Assembly (NCBI RefSeq): GCF_020991365.1
Contig: NZ_JAJLRA010000005.1
Location: 62,001-126,000 of the forward strand
Origin: Streptacidiphilus sp. ASG 303
Lineage (GTDB): Bacteria > Actinomycetota > Actinomycetes > Streptomycetales > Streptomycetaceae
Direction of reading: 5' to 3'
Length of the DNA: 64,000 nt
Shown here: one piece after another, positions 23,910 through 31,823 of the stretch
Position numbering within the stretch: position 1 is the stretch's first letter
How the letters are laid out: each line of letters opens with the position of its first letter
Program-made: the position numbers and the translations under genes
The notes under the pieces: generated by a model
The model's input: only the letters and a program-made list of their open reading frames with translations
What the model was told of the DNA's origin: nothing
The model's database searches: none

Positions 23910-25106
23910 TCACACGCCCTCCGGACCGCCGGTGTCCGCCCGGCCGGCGGCGGCGCCCGTGCCCGGGGACCCGCCGTCCGGGCGGTCGCCGTCCCCGGGC
24001 CCGCCACCGGGACGTCCGCCGTCCGGACGTCCGCCGTCCGGGTGGTCGCCGGCCGGGTGGTCGCCGACCGGGTGGTCGCCGACCGGGCGGTCGCCGGCCT
24101 GCTCGGCCCGGCGCCGCTCCAGGCGCTCGCGCTGCGGCAGCACCGTGTACTTCGGGTCCTCCGCCGACTGCACGCCCGCGTGGAAGACCCCGAACCGGGT
24201 GCAGGCGGAGGCGGCCAGCAGGGCCGCGCCGCTCAGCGCGGAGACGGCGCGGCTGCGCCGCCCCAGCACCGCCCCGGCGGCGCCCGCCGCCGTGAGCAGT
24301 CCGGCGGCGCGCATCAGCCGCCCGGCCCTCCCCTCGCGGTAGGTCTCGGCGACGACGCCGAGGCGCCGCTCCATGGCCTTCACGGCGGCGGTCTCCACGG
24401 CCGCGCCGAGGAGCGCGGCGCTGCGCGCCGGGCCGCTCTCCGCGAGCGGGCCGGTGACGAGCGCCATGCCGGAGGCGGCGACGGCGGCGGAGCCGACGAA
24501 GACGACGGGCAGCTCGCGGTGGGCGTCGTGCCAGGCCGGCACGGCGGTGTCGGCGGCGAGGACGGCGGTGTAGGAGGCGACGGCGGGCCCGAGGAGGGCG
24601 GCGGCGCCGGTGGCGGTGCGGCCGAGGCGCGGGAGCAGGCCGGTCACGTCGAGCGCGGCGGCGGCGCCGGCGGCCGGGCCGTACGCGGCGAGCAGCCAGG
24701 AGCCGACGGACATCGGCGAGGTGGGCTTGAGGACCCGCAGCATGTTGTAGAAGCGCCCGGGGCGGCCCAGGTCGTGGACGAGGGCGGCCGCGGAGGCGGT
24801 GATCGCCGCGAGCGAGGAGAGCTTGAGGGCGCGGGCGGTGGCGGGCCGGCCGGTGGCCTGGGCGCCGGCGGCGAGGACGGACCCCGCGCCGGCGAGGCCG
24901 CCGAGGAAGAAGTACCCGGCGATGTCGAGCGGCTCCCAGCCGGGCTTCCTGATGACGGGCCGGCCGTAGTAGGAGGTGAACTCGGCCTGCGGCACCATGC
25001 TCTGCTCGGCGCGCCGCCCGCGGCGGCGCAGGCCGCCGCCGACCTCGGCCTCGCGGCCGGGGCGCTCCCCGCGGAGGCCCTGCCTGGTGACGTCGGAGGT
25101 GCTCAT
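23910..25106 (-). CDS. NrfD-type membrane subunit of formate dehydrogenase
   Basis: A 398-residue NrfD/PsrC-family protein with eight or more hydrophobic helices between about residues 55 and 310. It opens after a soluble N-terminus with YYGRPVIRKPGWEPLDIAGY then FFLGGLAGAGS, the quinone-site region of the family. It should anchor the FdhA-FdhB catalytic pair to the membrane and pass electrons to menaquinone, in place of the cytochrome b subunit of Fdn-type enzymes. ATG overlaps the fdhB stop (ATGA). The last about 60 residues are a hydrophilic tail of repeated (V/A)GDHP and DGGRP units, not part of the family domain. Confidence 0.88.
   Translation of the reverse strand: MSTSDVTRQGLRGERPGREAEVGGGLRRRGRRAEQSMVPQAEFTSYYGRPVIRKPGWEPLDIAGYFFLGGLAGAGSVLAAGAQATGRPATARALKLSSLAAITASAAALVHDLGRPGRFYNMLRVLKPTSPMSVGSWLLAAYGPAAGAAAALDVTGLLPRLGRTATGAAALLGPAVASYTAVLAADTAVPAWHDAHRELPVVFVGSAAVAASGMALVTGPLAESGPARSAALLGAAVETAAVKAMERRLGVVAETYREGRAGRLMRAAGLLTAAGAAGAVLGRRSRAVSALSGAALLAASACTRFGVFHAGVQSAEDPKYTVLPQRERLERRRAEQAGDRPVGDHPVGDHPAGDHPDGGRPDGGRPGGGPGDGDRPDGGSPGTGAAAGRADTGGPEGV
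23996..24100 (-). repeat. Repetitive C-terminal tail of the NrfD gene
   Basis: Imperfect 12-15 bp tandem units (CCGTCCGGACGTCCG-like and GGTGGTCGCCGACCG-like) encode the repeated GDHPVGDHP / DGGRPDGGRP tail. This looks like recent repeat expansion. Confidence 0.7.
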
Positions 25107-26125
25107 CGGCGGCGGGTCCTTCCGAGGAGGGCGGCGAGGCCGGAGGGGCCGGGGCGGCCGTGGGCGGCGAAGACGGCGGCGAGGCCGCCGAGGAGGCCGG
25201 CGGCGGCGATCCCGGCCTGCCGCCACATGGCGGGCAGGTCGCGGGTGGTGACGACGGGGTCCGGCGGCAGGCCGTAGACCTCGGGTTCGTCGAGGAGGAG
25301 GAAGAAGGCGCCGTCGCCGCCGACGCCGTCCCCGGGGTCCTCGCCGTACAGGCGGGCGTCGGCGACGCCGAGGTCGTGCAGCTGCTCGACGCGGGCGGCG
25401 GCGCGCTCGCGCAGTTCGTCCAGGGGGCCGAACTGGATGGAGTCGGTGGGGCACGCCTTGGCGCAGGCGGGCTCCTGGCCGGCGCCGAGCCGGTCATAGC
25501 ACATGGTGCACTTGAAGGCGCGTCCGTCGCCGGGGCGCTGCTCGATGACGCCGTACGGGCAGGCGGGCACGCAGTAGCCGCAGCCGTTGCAGACGTCCTG
25601 CTGCACCACCACGGTCCCGAACTCGGTGCGGAAGAGCGCACCGGTGGGGCAGACGTCGAGGCAGGCGGCGTGGGTGCAGTGCTTGCAGACGTCGGAGGAC
25701 ATCAGCCAGCGCAGCTCGGTGCGGCCGTCGGCGGTGGGCGGCCCGGGGGTCGTGGGGGTGATCGCGGCCCGGTCGACGGGGGTGGCGGAGCCCTGGGCGG
25801 CGAGCGCCAGGACGTCGAGGCCGCTGTGGTCGACGTCGGCGTGGGTCATGCCCAGCGGCTTGCCCTGCTCGATGAAGGCGACGTGCCGCCAGGTGGAGGC
25901 GCCCAGGCCCTGGGAGTTGTCGAAGGACATGCCGGTGAACTCCAGCCCGTCCTCGGGGATGGCGTTCCACTCCTTGCACGCCACCTCGCACGCCTTGCAG
26001 CCGATGCAGACGGAGGTGTCGGTGAAGAAGCCGACCCGGGGCGGGGCGTCGGTGTGCCCGGCGTCGCGGGCCGGGTCCGGCTCGGCCCCGGCGAGCAGGT
26101 TGCGGCCGATCAGCGAGTCGGTCAT
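25103..26125 (-). CDS. fdhB: Formate dehydrogenase beta subunit (4Fe-4S ferredoxin-like)
   Basis: A 340-residue iron-sulfur protein with sixteen cysteines in four ferredoxin motifs: CIGCKACEVACKEWNAIP, CKHCTHAACLDVCPTGAL, CNGCGYCVPACPYGV and a split CTMC...CAKACPTDSI. It wires electrons from the molybdopterin subunit to the membrane subunit. A C-terminal hydrophobic helix (about residues 307-326, GIAAAGLLGGLAAVFAA) resembles the anchoring helix of FdnH-type beta subunits. Both ends overlap neighbours by 4 bp (ATGA), so FdhA, FdhB and NrfD are translationally coupled in a 1:1:1 arrangement. Confidence 0.93.
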   Translation of the reverse strand: MTDSLIGRNLLAGAEPDPARDAGHTDAPPRVGFFTDTSVCIGCKACEVACKEWNAIPEDGLEFTGMSFDNSQGLGASTWRHVAFIEQGKPLGMTHADVDHSGLDVLALAAQGSATPVDRAAITPTTPGPPTADGRTELRWLMSSDVCKHCTHAACLDVCPTGALFRTEFGTVVVQQDVCNGCGYCVPACPYGVIEQRPGDGRAFKCTMCYDRLGAGQEPACAKACPTDSIQFGPLDELRERAAARVEQLHDLGVADARLYGEDPGDGVGGDGAFFLLLDEPEVYGLPPDPVVTTRDLPAMWRQAGIAAAGLLGGLAAVFAAHGRPGPSGLAALLGRTRRR

Positions 26126-29100
26126 CCCTTGGTCTCCGTTCCGGTGGAGGCGGTGATCCCGGCCCGCTCCCGGTAGTCGCGGACGAGGTCCAGCAGGCGG
26201 GGCCCGCGCGGGCGGCGCCCGGGGCGGATGTCGGCGGTGAGCGCCTTGTCCTCCTGGATGTGCACGTTGGGGTCGAGCGCCATGGCGGTCAGCTCGTTGA
26301 CGGCGTCGCCGGTGGTGTGGCCGTTGGGGCCCCAGTGGAACGGCATGCCGATCTGGTGGATCGTCCGGCCGCCGGCCCGCAGCGGCGTCATCCGCTCGGT
26401 GACCAGCACCCGGGCCTCGACGGCGCCGCGCGCGGTGACGACGGTGGCCCACCCGGCGTGCTCCAGGCCGCGCTCGGCGGCGAGCTCCGGGGAGACCTCG
26501 CAGAAGAAGGCGGGCTGCAGCTCGGCGAGGTAGGGGGACCAGCGGGTCATGCCGCCGGCGGTGAAGTGCTCGGTGAGCCGGTAGGTGGTCACCACGTACG
26601 GGAAGACCTCGGAGCCGGGGTCGCCGGGACCGGGGTGCATCGGGTTGTGGTGGTGGGCGAGGAGCTGCCGGACGGGGCTGCGCTGCTGCTTGCCGTACAC
26701 CGGGTTGCGGACCGGGGAGTCCTGCGGCTCGTAGTGGGTGGGCAGCGGCCCGTCGACCAGCCCGGCGGGCGCGTACAGCCACGCCTTGCCGTCGGCCTGC
26801 ATGATGAACGGGTCGTCGCCGGCGAGGGCGTCGGTGCCGGCGGCGTCCTCGGGCGGCCGGTAGCCGGGGGCGCGGTCGGGGATGAAGTCGGGCACGTCGT
26901 GGCCGGTCCACCTCCCCTGCTCGGCGTCCCACCACACGTACGCCTTGCGCTCGCTCCACGGGTTGCCGTCGGGGTCGGCGGAGGCCCGGTTGTAGAGGAT
27001 GCGGCGATTGGCGGGCCACGCCCAGGCCCACTCGGCGGCGACCCAGTCCTGCTCCGTGTGCGGCTTGCGGCGGGCGGCCTGGTTGACGCCGTCGGCGTAC
27101 ACGCCGCAGTAGATCCAGCAGCCGCAGGAGGTGGAGCCGTCGTCCCTGAGCTCGGTGTACGCGCCCAGGGGTGCGCCGTCGGGCCCGCGGCCGTTGATCT
27201 CGGCGAGGACTGCCTCCGCGCTGGGCTCCTCCAGGGGGCCCTCGGTGGGGTAGTCCCAGACGAGGTCGAGGACCGGGCGGTCCATGGGGTCGGTGGACTC
27301 CCGCAGCCGCTCCTTGATCCGGCGGCCCAGGTGGTACATGAACCACAGGTCGCTGCGGGCCTCGCCGTCGGGCTCCTTGGCCGCATGGTGCCACTGGAGC
27401 ATGCGGTTGGTGTTGGTGAAGGAGCCGTCCTTCTCGGTGTGGGCGGCGGCGGGGAAGAAGAAGACCTCGGTGCCGATGTCCTCGGTGCGCATCTCCCCGG
27501 TCTCGATCTCCGGGCCGTCCTTCCACCAGGTGGCGGACTCGATGAGGGAGAAGTCGCGGACCACCAGCCAGTCGAGCTCCGCCATGCCGAGCCGCTGCAT
27601 CTTCGTGTTGGCCGAGCCCACGGCGGGGTTCTCGCCCATGAGGAAGTAGCCCTTGCAGGTGCCGTCGAGCTGGGCGAGGACGGTCTCGTAGGTGCTGTGG
27701 GAGCCGGTGAGGCGCGGCAGGTGGTCGAAGCAGTAGTCGTTCTCGGCGGTGGCCGCGTCGCCCCAGTAGGCCTTGAGGAGGCTGACGACGTAGGCGCGCA
27801 TGTTCGCCCAGAAGCCCTTCTCGGCCTTCACGGCCTCGACGAAGGCGTCGAGGTCCTCGTGCTGGTGGGCGTGCGGCATGGGGATGTAGCCGGGCAGCAG
27901 GTTGAACAGGGTGGGGATGTCGCTGGAGCCCTGGATGGAGGCGTGGCCGCGCAGGGCCTGGATGCCGCCGCCGGGGCGGCCGATGTTGCCGAGCAGCAGC
28001 TGCAGGATGCAGGCGGTGCGGATGTACTGGGCGCCGACGGTGTGCTGGGTCCAGCCGACGGCGTAGACGAACTCGGAGGTGCGGTCGGGGCCGGAGTTCT
28101 CCACCAGGGCGCGGCAGACCTCCAGGAAGGTCTCGCGGGGGATGCCGCAGGTCTCCTCGACCATCTCCGGGGTGTAGCGGGCGTAGTGCCGCTTGAGGAC
28201 CTGGTAGACGCAGCGCGGGTGCTGGAGGGTCTCGTCGCGCTGCGCCCGGCTCGACGCGGGCGCGCCGCCGGAGCCGTGGGACTCGGAGCGGCCGGACTCG
28301 GCGACGCCGTGGTTCCCGGCGTTGCGCTCGTCGTAGAGGGAGTCGCGGTCCTCGGCGGCGGCCTGGACGTCGGCTCCCTCGTACTGCCAGCTGGAGACGT
28401 CGTAGTGGCCGGTCTCCTCGTCCAGGCCGGAGAAGACGCCGTCGAGGTCCTCGGTGTCGCGGAAGTCCTCGCTCACCAGGGTGGCGGCGTTGGTGTAGTG
28501 CAGGACGTACTCGCGGAAGTCGGAACCGGTGCTGAGCACGTGGTTGATGATGCCGCCGAGGAAGGCGATGTCGGTGCCGGCCCGGATGGGCACGTACAGG
28601 TCCGCCAGGGCGCTGGTGCGGGAGAAGCGCGGGTCGACGTGGATCACCTTGGCGCCGCGGGCCTTGGCCTCCATGACCCACTGGAAGCCGACGGGGTGGG
28701 CCTCGGCGAAGTTGGAGCCCTCGATGACGATGCAGTCGGAGTTCTGCAGGTCCTGGAGGAAGGTGGTGGCGCCGCCGCGGCCGAAGGAGGTGCCGAGGCC
28801 GGCGACGGTGGAGCTGTGGCAGACGCGGGCCTGGTTCTCGACCTGGACGATGCCGAGGGCGGTCCACAGCTTCTTGATGAGGTAGTTCTCCTCGTTGTCG
28901 AGGGTGGCGCCGCCGAGGTGGGCGATGCCCATGGTGCGGTTGACCTGCTTGCCGTCCAGCTCGGACTGCCAGGTCTCCCAGCGGGTGCGCAGGATGCGGT
29001 CGACCACCATGTCCATGGCGGTGTCCAGGTCGAGGGACTCCCAGTCGGTGCCGTACGGGCGCCGGTAGAGCACCTCGTGGCGGCGGGCCTCGCCGGTGGT

Positions 29101-29385
29101 GAGCTGGAGGCTGGCCGAGCCCTTGGGGCACAGGCGGCCCCGGCTGACCGGCGAGTCGGGGTCGCCCTCGATCTGGACGACCTCGCCGTCCTTGACGTAG
29201 ACGTTCTGGGCGCAGCCGACGGCGCAGTAGGGGCAGACCGACTTCACCACCCTGTCGGCGGTCTCGGTGCGGGCGGTGAGGGCGCGGGTCTGCCGGGACT
29301 CCGCGGCGGCGCCGCGCCCGAGCGGGTCGCCTCCGCTCAGCTGCCGGTACACCGGCCAGTCCTGGATCCAGGTGCGTACGCCCAT
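26122..29385 (-). CDS. fdhA: Formate dehydrogenase alpha subunit (Mo/W-bis-MGD, Cys-type)
   Basis: A 1087-residue FDH-N/O-type catalytic subunit. The N-terminal 4Fe-4S ligands are Cys51, Cys54, Cys58 and Cys86. The metal ligand is a cysteine (Cys189 in NQARVCHSSTVAGLGTSFGR) where the E. coli enzymes carry selenocysteine; the following His is conserved. A C-terminal molydopterin-dinucleotide-binding domain ends the protein. It oxidises formate to CO2. Unlike FdnG there is no twin-arginine signal at the N-terminus (MGVRTWIQDWPVYRQL), so the active site should face the cytoplasm. GGGAGGA eight bases before the ATG supports this start. An insertion around residues 335-385, rich in Ser/Asp/Gly, is not part of the usual domain. 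Confidence 0.94.
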   Translation of the reverse strand: MGVRTWIQDWPVYRQLSGGDPLGRGAAAESRQTRALTARTETADRVVKSVCPYCAVGCAQNVYVKDGEVVQIEGDPDSPVSRGRLCPKGSASLQLTTGEARRHEVLYRRPYGTDWESLDLDTAMDMVVDRILRTRWETWQSELDGKQVNRTMGIAHLGGATLDNEENYLIKKLWTALGIVQVENQARVCHSSTVAGLGTSFGRGGATTFLQDLQNSDCIVIEGSNFAEAHPVGFQWVMEAKARGAKVIHVDPRFSRTSALADLYVPIRAGTDIAFLGGIINHVLSTGSDFREYVLHYTNAATLVSEDFRDTEDLDGVFSGLDEETGHYDVSSWQYEGADVQAAAEDRDSLYDERNAGNHGVAESGRSESHGSGGAPASSRAQRDETLQHPRCVYQVLKRHYARYTPEMVEETCGIPRETFLEVCRALVENSGPDRTSEFVYAVGWTQHTVGAQYIRTACILQLLLGNIGRPGGGIQALRGHASIQGSSDIPTLFNLLPGYIPMPHAHQHEDLDAFVEAVKAEKGFWANMRAYVVSLLKAYWGDAATAENDYCFDHLPRLTGSHSTYETVLAQLDGTCKGYFLMGENPAVGSANTKMQRLGMAELDWLVVRDFSLIESATWWKDGPEIETGEMRTEDIGTEVFFFPAAAHTEKDGSFTNTNRMLQWHHAAKEPDGEARSDLWFMYHLGRRIKERLRESTDPMDRPVLDLVWDYPTEGPLEEPSAEAVLAEINGRGPDGAPLGAYTELRDDGSTSCGCWIYCGVYADGVNQAARRKPHTEQDWVAAEWAWAWPANRRILYNRASADPDGNPWSERKAYVWWDAEQGRWTGHDVPDFIPDRAPGYRPPEDAAGTDALAGDDPFIMQADGKAWLYAPAGLVDGPLPTHYEPQDSPVRNPVYGKQQRSPVRQLLAHHHNPMHPGPGDPGSEVFPYVVTTYRLTEHFTAGGMTRWSPYLAELQPAFFCEVSPELAAERGLEHAGWATVVTARGAVEARVLVTERMTPLRAGGRTIHQIGMPFHWGPNGHTTGDAVNELTAMALDPNVHIQEDKALTADIRPGRRPRGPRLLDLVRDYRERAGITASTGTETKG

Positions 29386-29571
29386 GGCGCGTCCTCCCGT
29401 GGTGATCGGTCCGCGTGGTGCGGGTGCCCCGTCGGCACGGGTTCACGCCTGGCCCGGGGATCGCGCCGCAGGTCGGGCGGATAATCCTCTTCGGGCGGGA
29501 ATACGGTCTTTCGGGCTAACCGCATCCCGGATGCGGCGTGCCGCCTCCGGGGGGCCCGCAGCATCCTGCGT

Positions 29572-30210
29572 GTGAGCGAACGGCTTCTCCCCCGGACGGG
29601 TGCCCGGACCGGTGCCCGGACCGACGTCCGGACCGGCGAACGGACCGACGAACGGACCGACGAACGGACCGGCGAACGGACCGGCGTCCGTCACTGCGCC
29701 CGCGCCGGCGCGGTCGCGCTGCTGGCCGCGGTCGCGGCGGGGGTGTGCGGCGGCGTCGCGGCGGCGTTCCCGCCGCCCGCGCCCCCGACGCCCGTCCCGC
29801 CGGCACCCCCGGCCGTGGTGCGCCCGGCGCCGCCCGTCCCGCCCGCCGTGGTGCCGCCGCGCCCGCCGGTACCGCCGGTGCCGCCGGTGCCGCCCAGGCT
29901 GCCGGTGTTCCCCGCACCGCACCGGCCGCACGTGCCCGCGCGGGTCCCCGCGCCCGCGCCGCGGCGGCGGCCCGCGCCGGCGCCCGCCCCGGCACCGCGG
30001 CCCGCCCCGCGGCCGTCCCCCGCTCCCCCACCGGCACCGGCGCCTGCGCGCCCCGCCCTGCCGCGCGCCGCCGCGGCGGCGCGCCCGGTCCCGCAGGGGG
30101 CGTCCACCGTCCGCACCACCCTGCTCGTCACCGTGCCCGCCGTCCTGACCGCCGTCTCCCTGCGGCCGCGGTCCGGCGCGGGCCGGGCGGGCGGCCGCCG
30201 GTCGTCCTGA
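29572..30210 (+). CDS. Hypothetical Pro-rich membrane protein with N-terminal Arg-Thr repeats
   Basis: Not recognised. A GTG-initiated frame of 212 residues with strong G/C third positions. Residues about 8-38 are RTG(A/E)RTD-type repeats. One hydrophobic helix follows (about 43-66, AGAVALLAAVAAGVCGGVAAAF), then about 110 residues with very high Pro and Ala content, and a second short hydrophobic segment (LLVTVPAVLTAV). No clear ribosome binding site precedes the GTG. It could be a secreted/anchored wall-spanning spacer protein, or not a gene at all. Confidence 0.45.
   Translation: MSERLLPRTGARTGARTDVRTGERTDERTDERTGERTGVRHCARAGAVALLAAVAAGVCGGVAAAFPPPAPPTPVPPAPPAVVRPAPPVPPAVVPPRPPVPPVPPVPPRLPVFPAPHRPHVPARVPAPAPRRRPAPAPAPAPRPAPRPSPAPPPAPAPARPALPRAAAAARPVPQGASTVRTTLLVTVPAVLTAVSLRPRSGAGRAGGRRSS
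29592..29690. repeat. 12-bp tandem repeat array
   Basis: About eight copies of a 12-bp unit of the type CGGACC(G/A)(A/G)CGAA or CGGACCGGTGCC. They encode the Arg-Thr repeats of the overlapping hypothetical gene. Confidence 0.8.
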
Positions 30211-30384
30211 TCCGGGAGGCCCGGAGCAGGGCGCGCCCCTGCACGGGACCACCCCGTGCGGGACCGCCCCGCGGGGGACGGTCCCGCACGGAGCCGTCCC
30301 GCCCCGGCCTCCCCGGGCGACCGCCGCCGTCCGCCCCGCCACCCGTTCCCGCACCCCGTTCCCGTCACCCCTGGAGGTACCGCC

Positions 30385-31149
30385 GTGTCCGAATGGCTCG
30401 CCCTCACCCTCGCCATGGCCGCCGCCGGGGCGGTGGTCGTCTCCGTGGTGGTGCTGCGGCAGCGGCGCATCCCGGAGGACGACGACCCCTCCGAGACCCC
30501 CGACGTGATCGAGTACATGACGATGATGATCGGCGTGGTCTACGCCATCGTGCTGGGCCTGGCGATCGCCGGCGTCTGGGAGGGCCGCAGCGGCGCGCAG
30601 GCGGGCACGCTGCAGGAGGCGCAGGCGCTGCACGAGGTCGCCTCGCGGGTGCAGGTGTACCCGCCGGCCGTCCGCGACCGCACCCGGGCCGACATCGACG
30701 CGTACGTCTCCTACGTGGTGCACACCGAGTGGCCGCACATGGCGGCCCGGGGCGAGCTGACCGACCGGGGCGGGGCGCTGCTGGAGCGGGTGCGTCGCGA
30801 CGTCACCGACCGCGCGCCGCAGGGCGACCTGGAGGGGCAGGCGTACCAGCCGCTGGTCGACCAGGTCGCCCTGGCGGACCTGGCCCGCACCTCGCGCGGC
30901 CAGAACGCCGGGGAGACCATGCCGCCGATCGTCTGGTTCGGGCTGGTCGCGGGCGCGCTGGTCACGGTGGGGCTGGTCTTCACGCTGCAGATCCGGCGCT
31001 CGGCCCGGGAGCTGCTGCTGGCGGGGCTGTTCAGCGCCCTGATCGCGTTCCTGCTCTTCCTGATCTGGGACTTCGACGCGCCCTTCGCCCGCGGCCTGTC
31101 CGTGACGGCGGGGCCCTTCCTCGACCTCTTCCCGCACGTGGCGGGCTGA
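30385..31149 (+). CDS. DUF4239 membrane protein
   Basis: A 254-residue protein with transmembrane helices at about residues 4-25, 49-70, 188-208 and 215-235, and a soluble helical middle. The pattern (EYMTMMIGVVYAIVLGLAIA then GVWE... and TLQIRRSARELLLAGLFSAL) matches the DUF4239 family, which is remotely like bestrophin channels. The GTG start at 30385 has GGAGG eight bases upstream. Function unknown; an ion-channel role is only a family-level hint. Confidence 0.8.
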   Translation: MSEWLALTLAMAAAGAVVVSVVVLRQRRIPEDDDPSETPDVIEYMTMMIGVVYAIVLGLAIAGVWEGRSGAQAGTLQEAQALHEVASRVQVYPPAVRDRTRADIDAYVSYVVHTEWPHMAARGELTDRGGALLERVRRDVTDRAPQGDLEGQAYQPLVDQVALADLARTSRGQNAGETMPPIVWFGLVAGALVTVGLVFTLQIRRSARELLLAGLFSALIAFLLFLIWDFDAPFARGLSVTAGPFLDLFPHVAG

Positions 31150-31287
31150 CCGGCCGCCCGCCGAGCCGTCCGCCGCACCGCCCGCCGCGCGGCAGCACCG
31201 CCGCCCGCCGCACCGCTCCCGGAGGCCCCCGCCCCCGTCCGCCGCGCCCCGCACCCGCCCGCGGGCACGGCGGGCGGGGGCGGACCG

Positions 31288-31317
31288 TTGACACGGCGGG
31301 CCGCCGGGATGAAGCAT
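31288..31317 (+). promoter_or_regulatory. Promoter of the maoC-acyl-CoA dehydrogenase operon
   Basis: A perfect TTGACA (31288-31293) is followed, 18 bases on, by AAGCAT (31312-31317). The predicted transcript start falls inside the adjacent palindrome. Confidence 0.5.
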
Positions 31318-31334
31318 GAGCAAGCGCTTACTCA
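31317..31334. promoter_or_regulatory. TetR-type operator of the acyl-CoA dehydrogenase operon
   Basis: TGAGCAAGCGCTTACTCA is an 18-bp palindrome with one mismatch, located at the predicted transcription start. Palindromes with an AAGCGCTT core are typical of TetR-family regulators of acyl-CoA catabolism. The regulator is not in the window. Confidence 0.6.
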
Positions 31335-31360
31335 CACTCCTCCCAGGACAGGACCCGGAC

Positions 31361-31813
31361 ATGCGCCTCTTCCAAGGGCTCGACGAACTCGCCGCGGCCA
31401 AGGGCGAGCACCTCGGACACAGCGGCTGGCACACCGTCACCCAGGAGCAGGTCGACCTCTTCGCCCAGGCCACCGGTGACCACCAGTGGATCCACGTCGA
31501 CCCGGAGCGGGCCGCGGCCGGGCCGTTCGGCGGCACCATCGCCCACGGGTACCTCACCCTCTCGCTGATCCCCATGCTGACCTCTGAGATCTTCCGGGTC
31601 GAGGGCATCACCATGGGCGTCAACTACGGCACCGAGAAGGTCCGCTTCCCCTCCCCCGTCCGCGTCGGCTCCCGGGTCCGCTCCGGCGCCGAGCTGCTCG
31701 ACCTGCGCGACGCCGCCATGGGGAAGCAGGCCGTGGTGCGCCACACGGTCGAGATCGAGGGCGGCGCCAAGCCCGCCTGCGTGGCCGAGACCGTCTCCCT
31801 GCTGGTCCCCTGA
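31361..31813 (+). CDS. MaoC-type (R)-specific enoyl-CoA hydratase/dehydratase
   Basis: A 150-residue hot-dog-fold protein. The signature FAQATGDHQWIHVDPERA holds the catalytic Asp-His pair. It continues with GPFGGTIAHGYLTLSLIP and NYGTEKVRFPSPVRVGSRVR. It hydrates trans-2-enoyl-CoA, the step after acyl-CoA dehydrogenation, which matches the three dehydrogenase genes that follow. Start: ATG at 31361 with AGGACAGGA upstream. An ATG at 31316 would lie inside the operator and would add a TTA codon. Confidence 0.9.
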   Translation: MRLFQGLDELAAAKGEHLGHSGWHTVTQEQVDLFAQATGDHQWIHVDPERAAAGPFGGTIAHGYLTLSLIPMLTSEIFRVEGITMGVNYGTEKVRFPSPVRVGSRVRSGAELLDLRDAAMGKQAVVRHTVEIEGGAKPACVAETVSLLVP

Positions 31814-31823
31814 GGAGGACGCC

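Noticed and set aside
26260..29484. Very long open frame antisense to fdhA
   Set aside because: Val/Gly/Ala-rich without motifs; fdhA on the other strand is unambiguous.
31316..31360. N-terminal extension of the MaoC protein from ATG 31316
   Set aside because: The ATG falls inside the operator near the predicted transcription start, lacks a ribosome binding site and adds a rare TTA codon.
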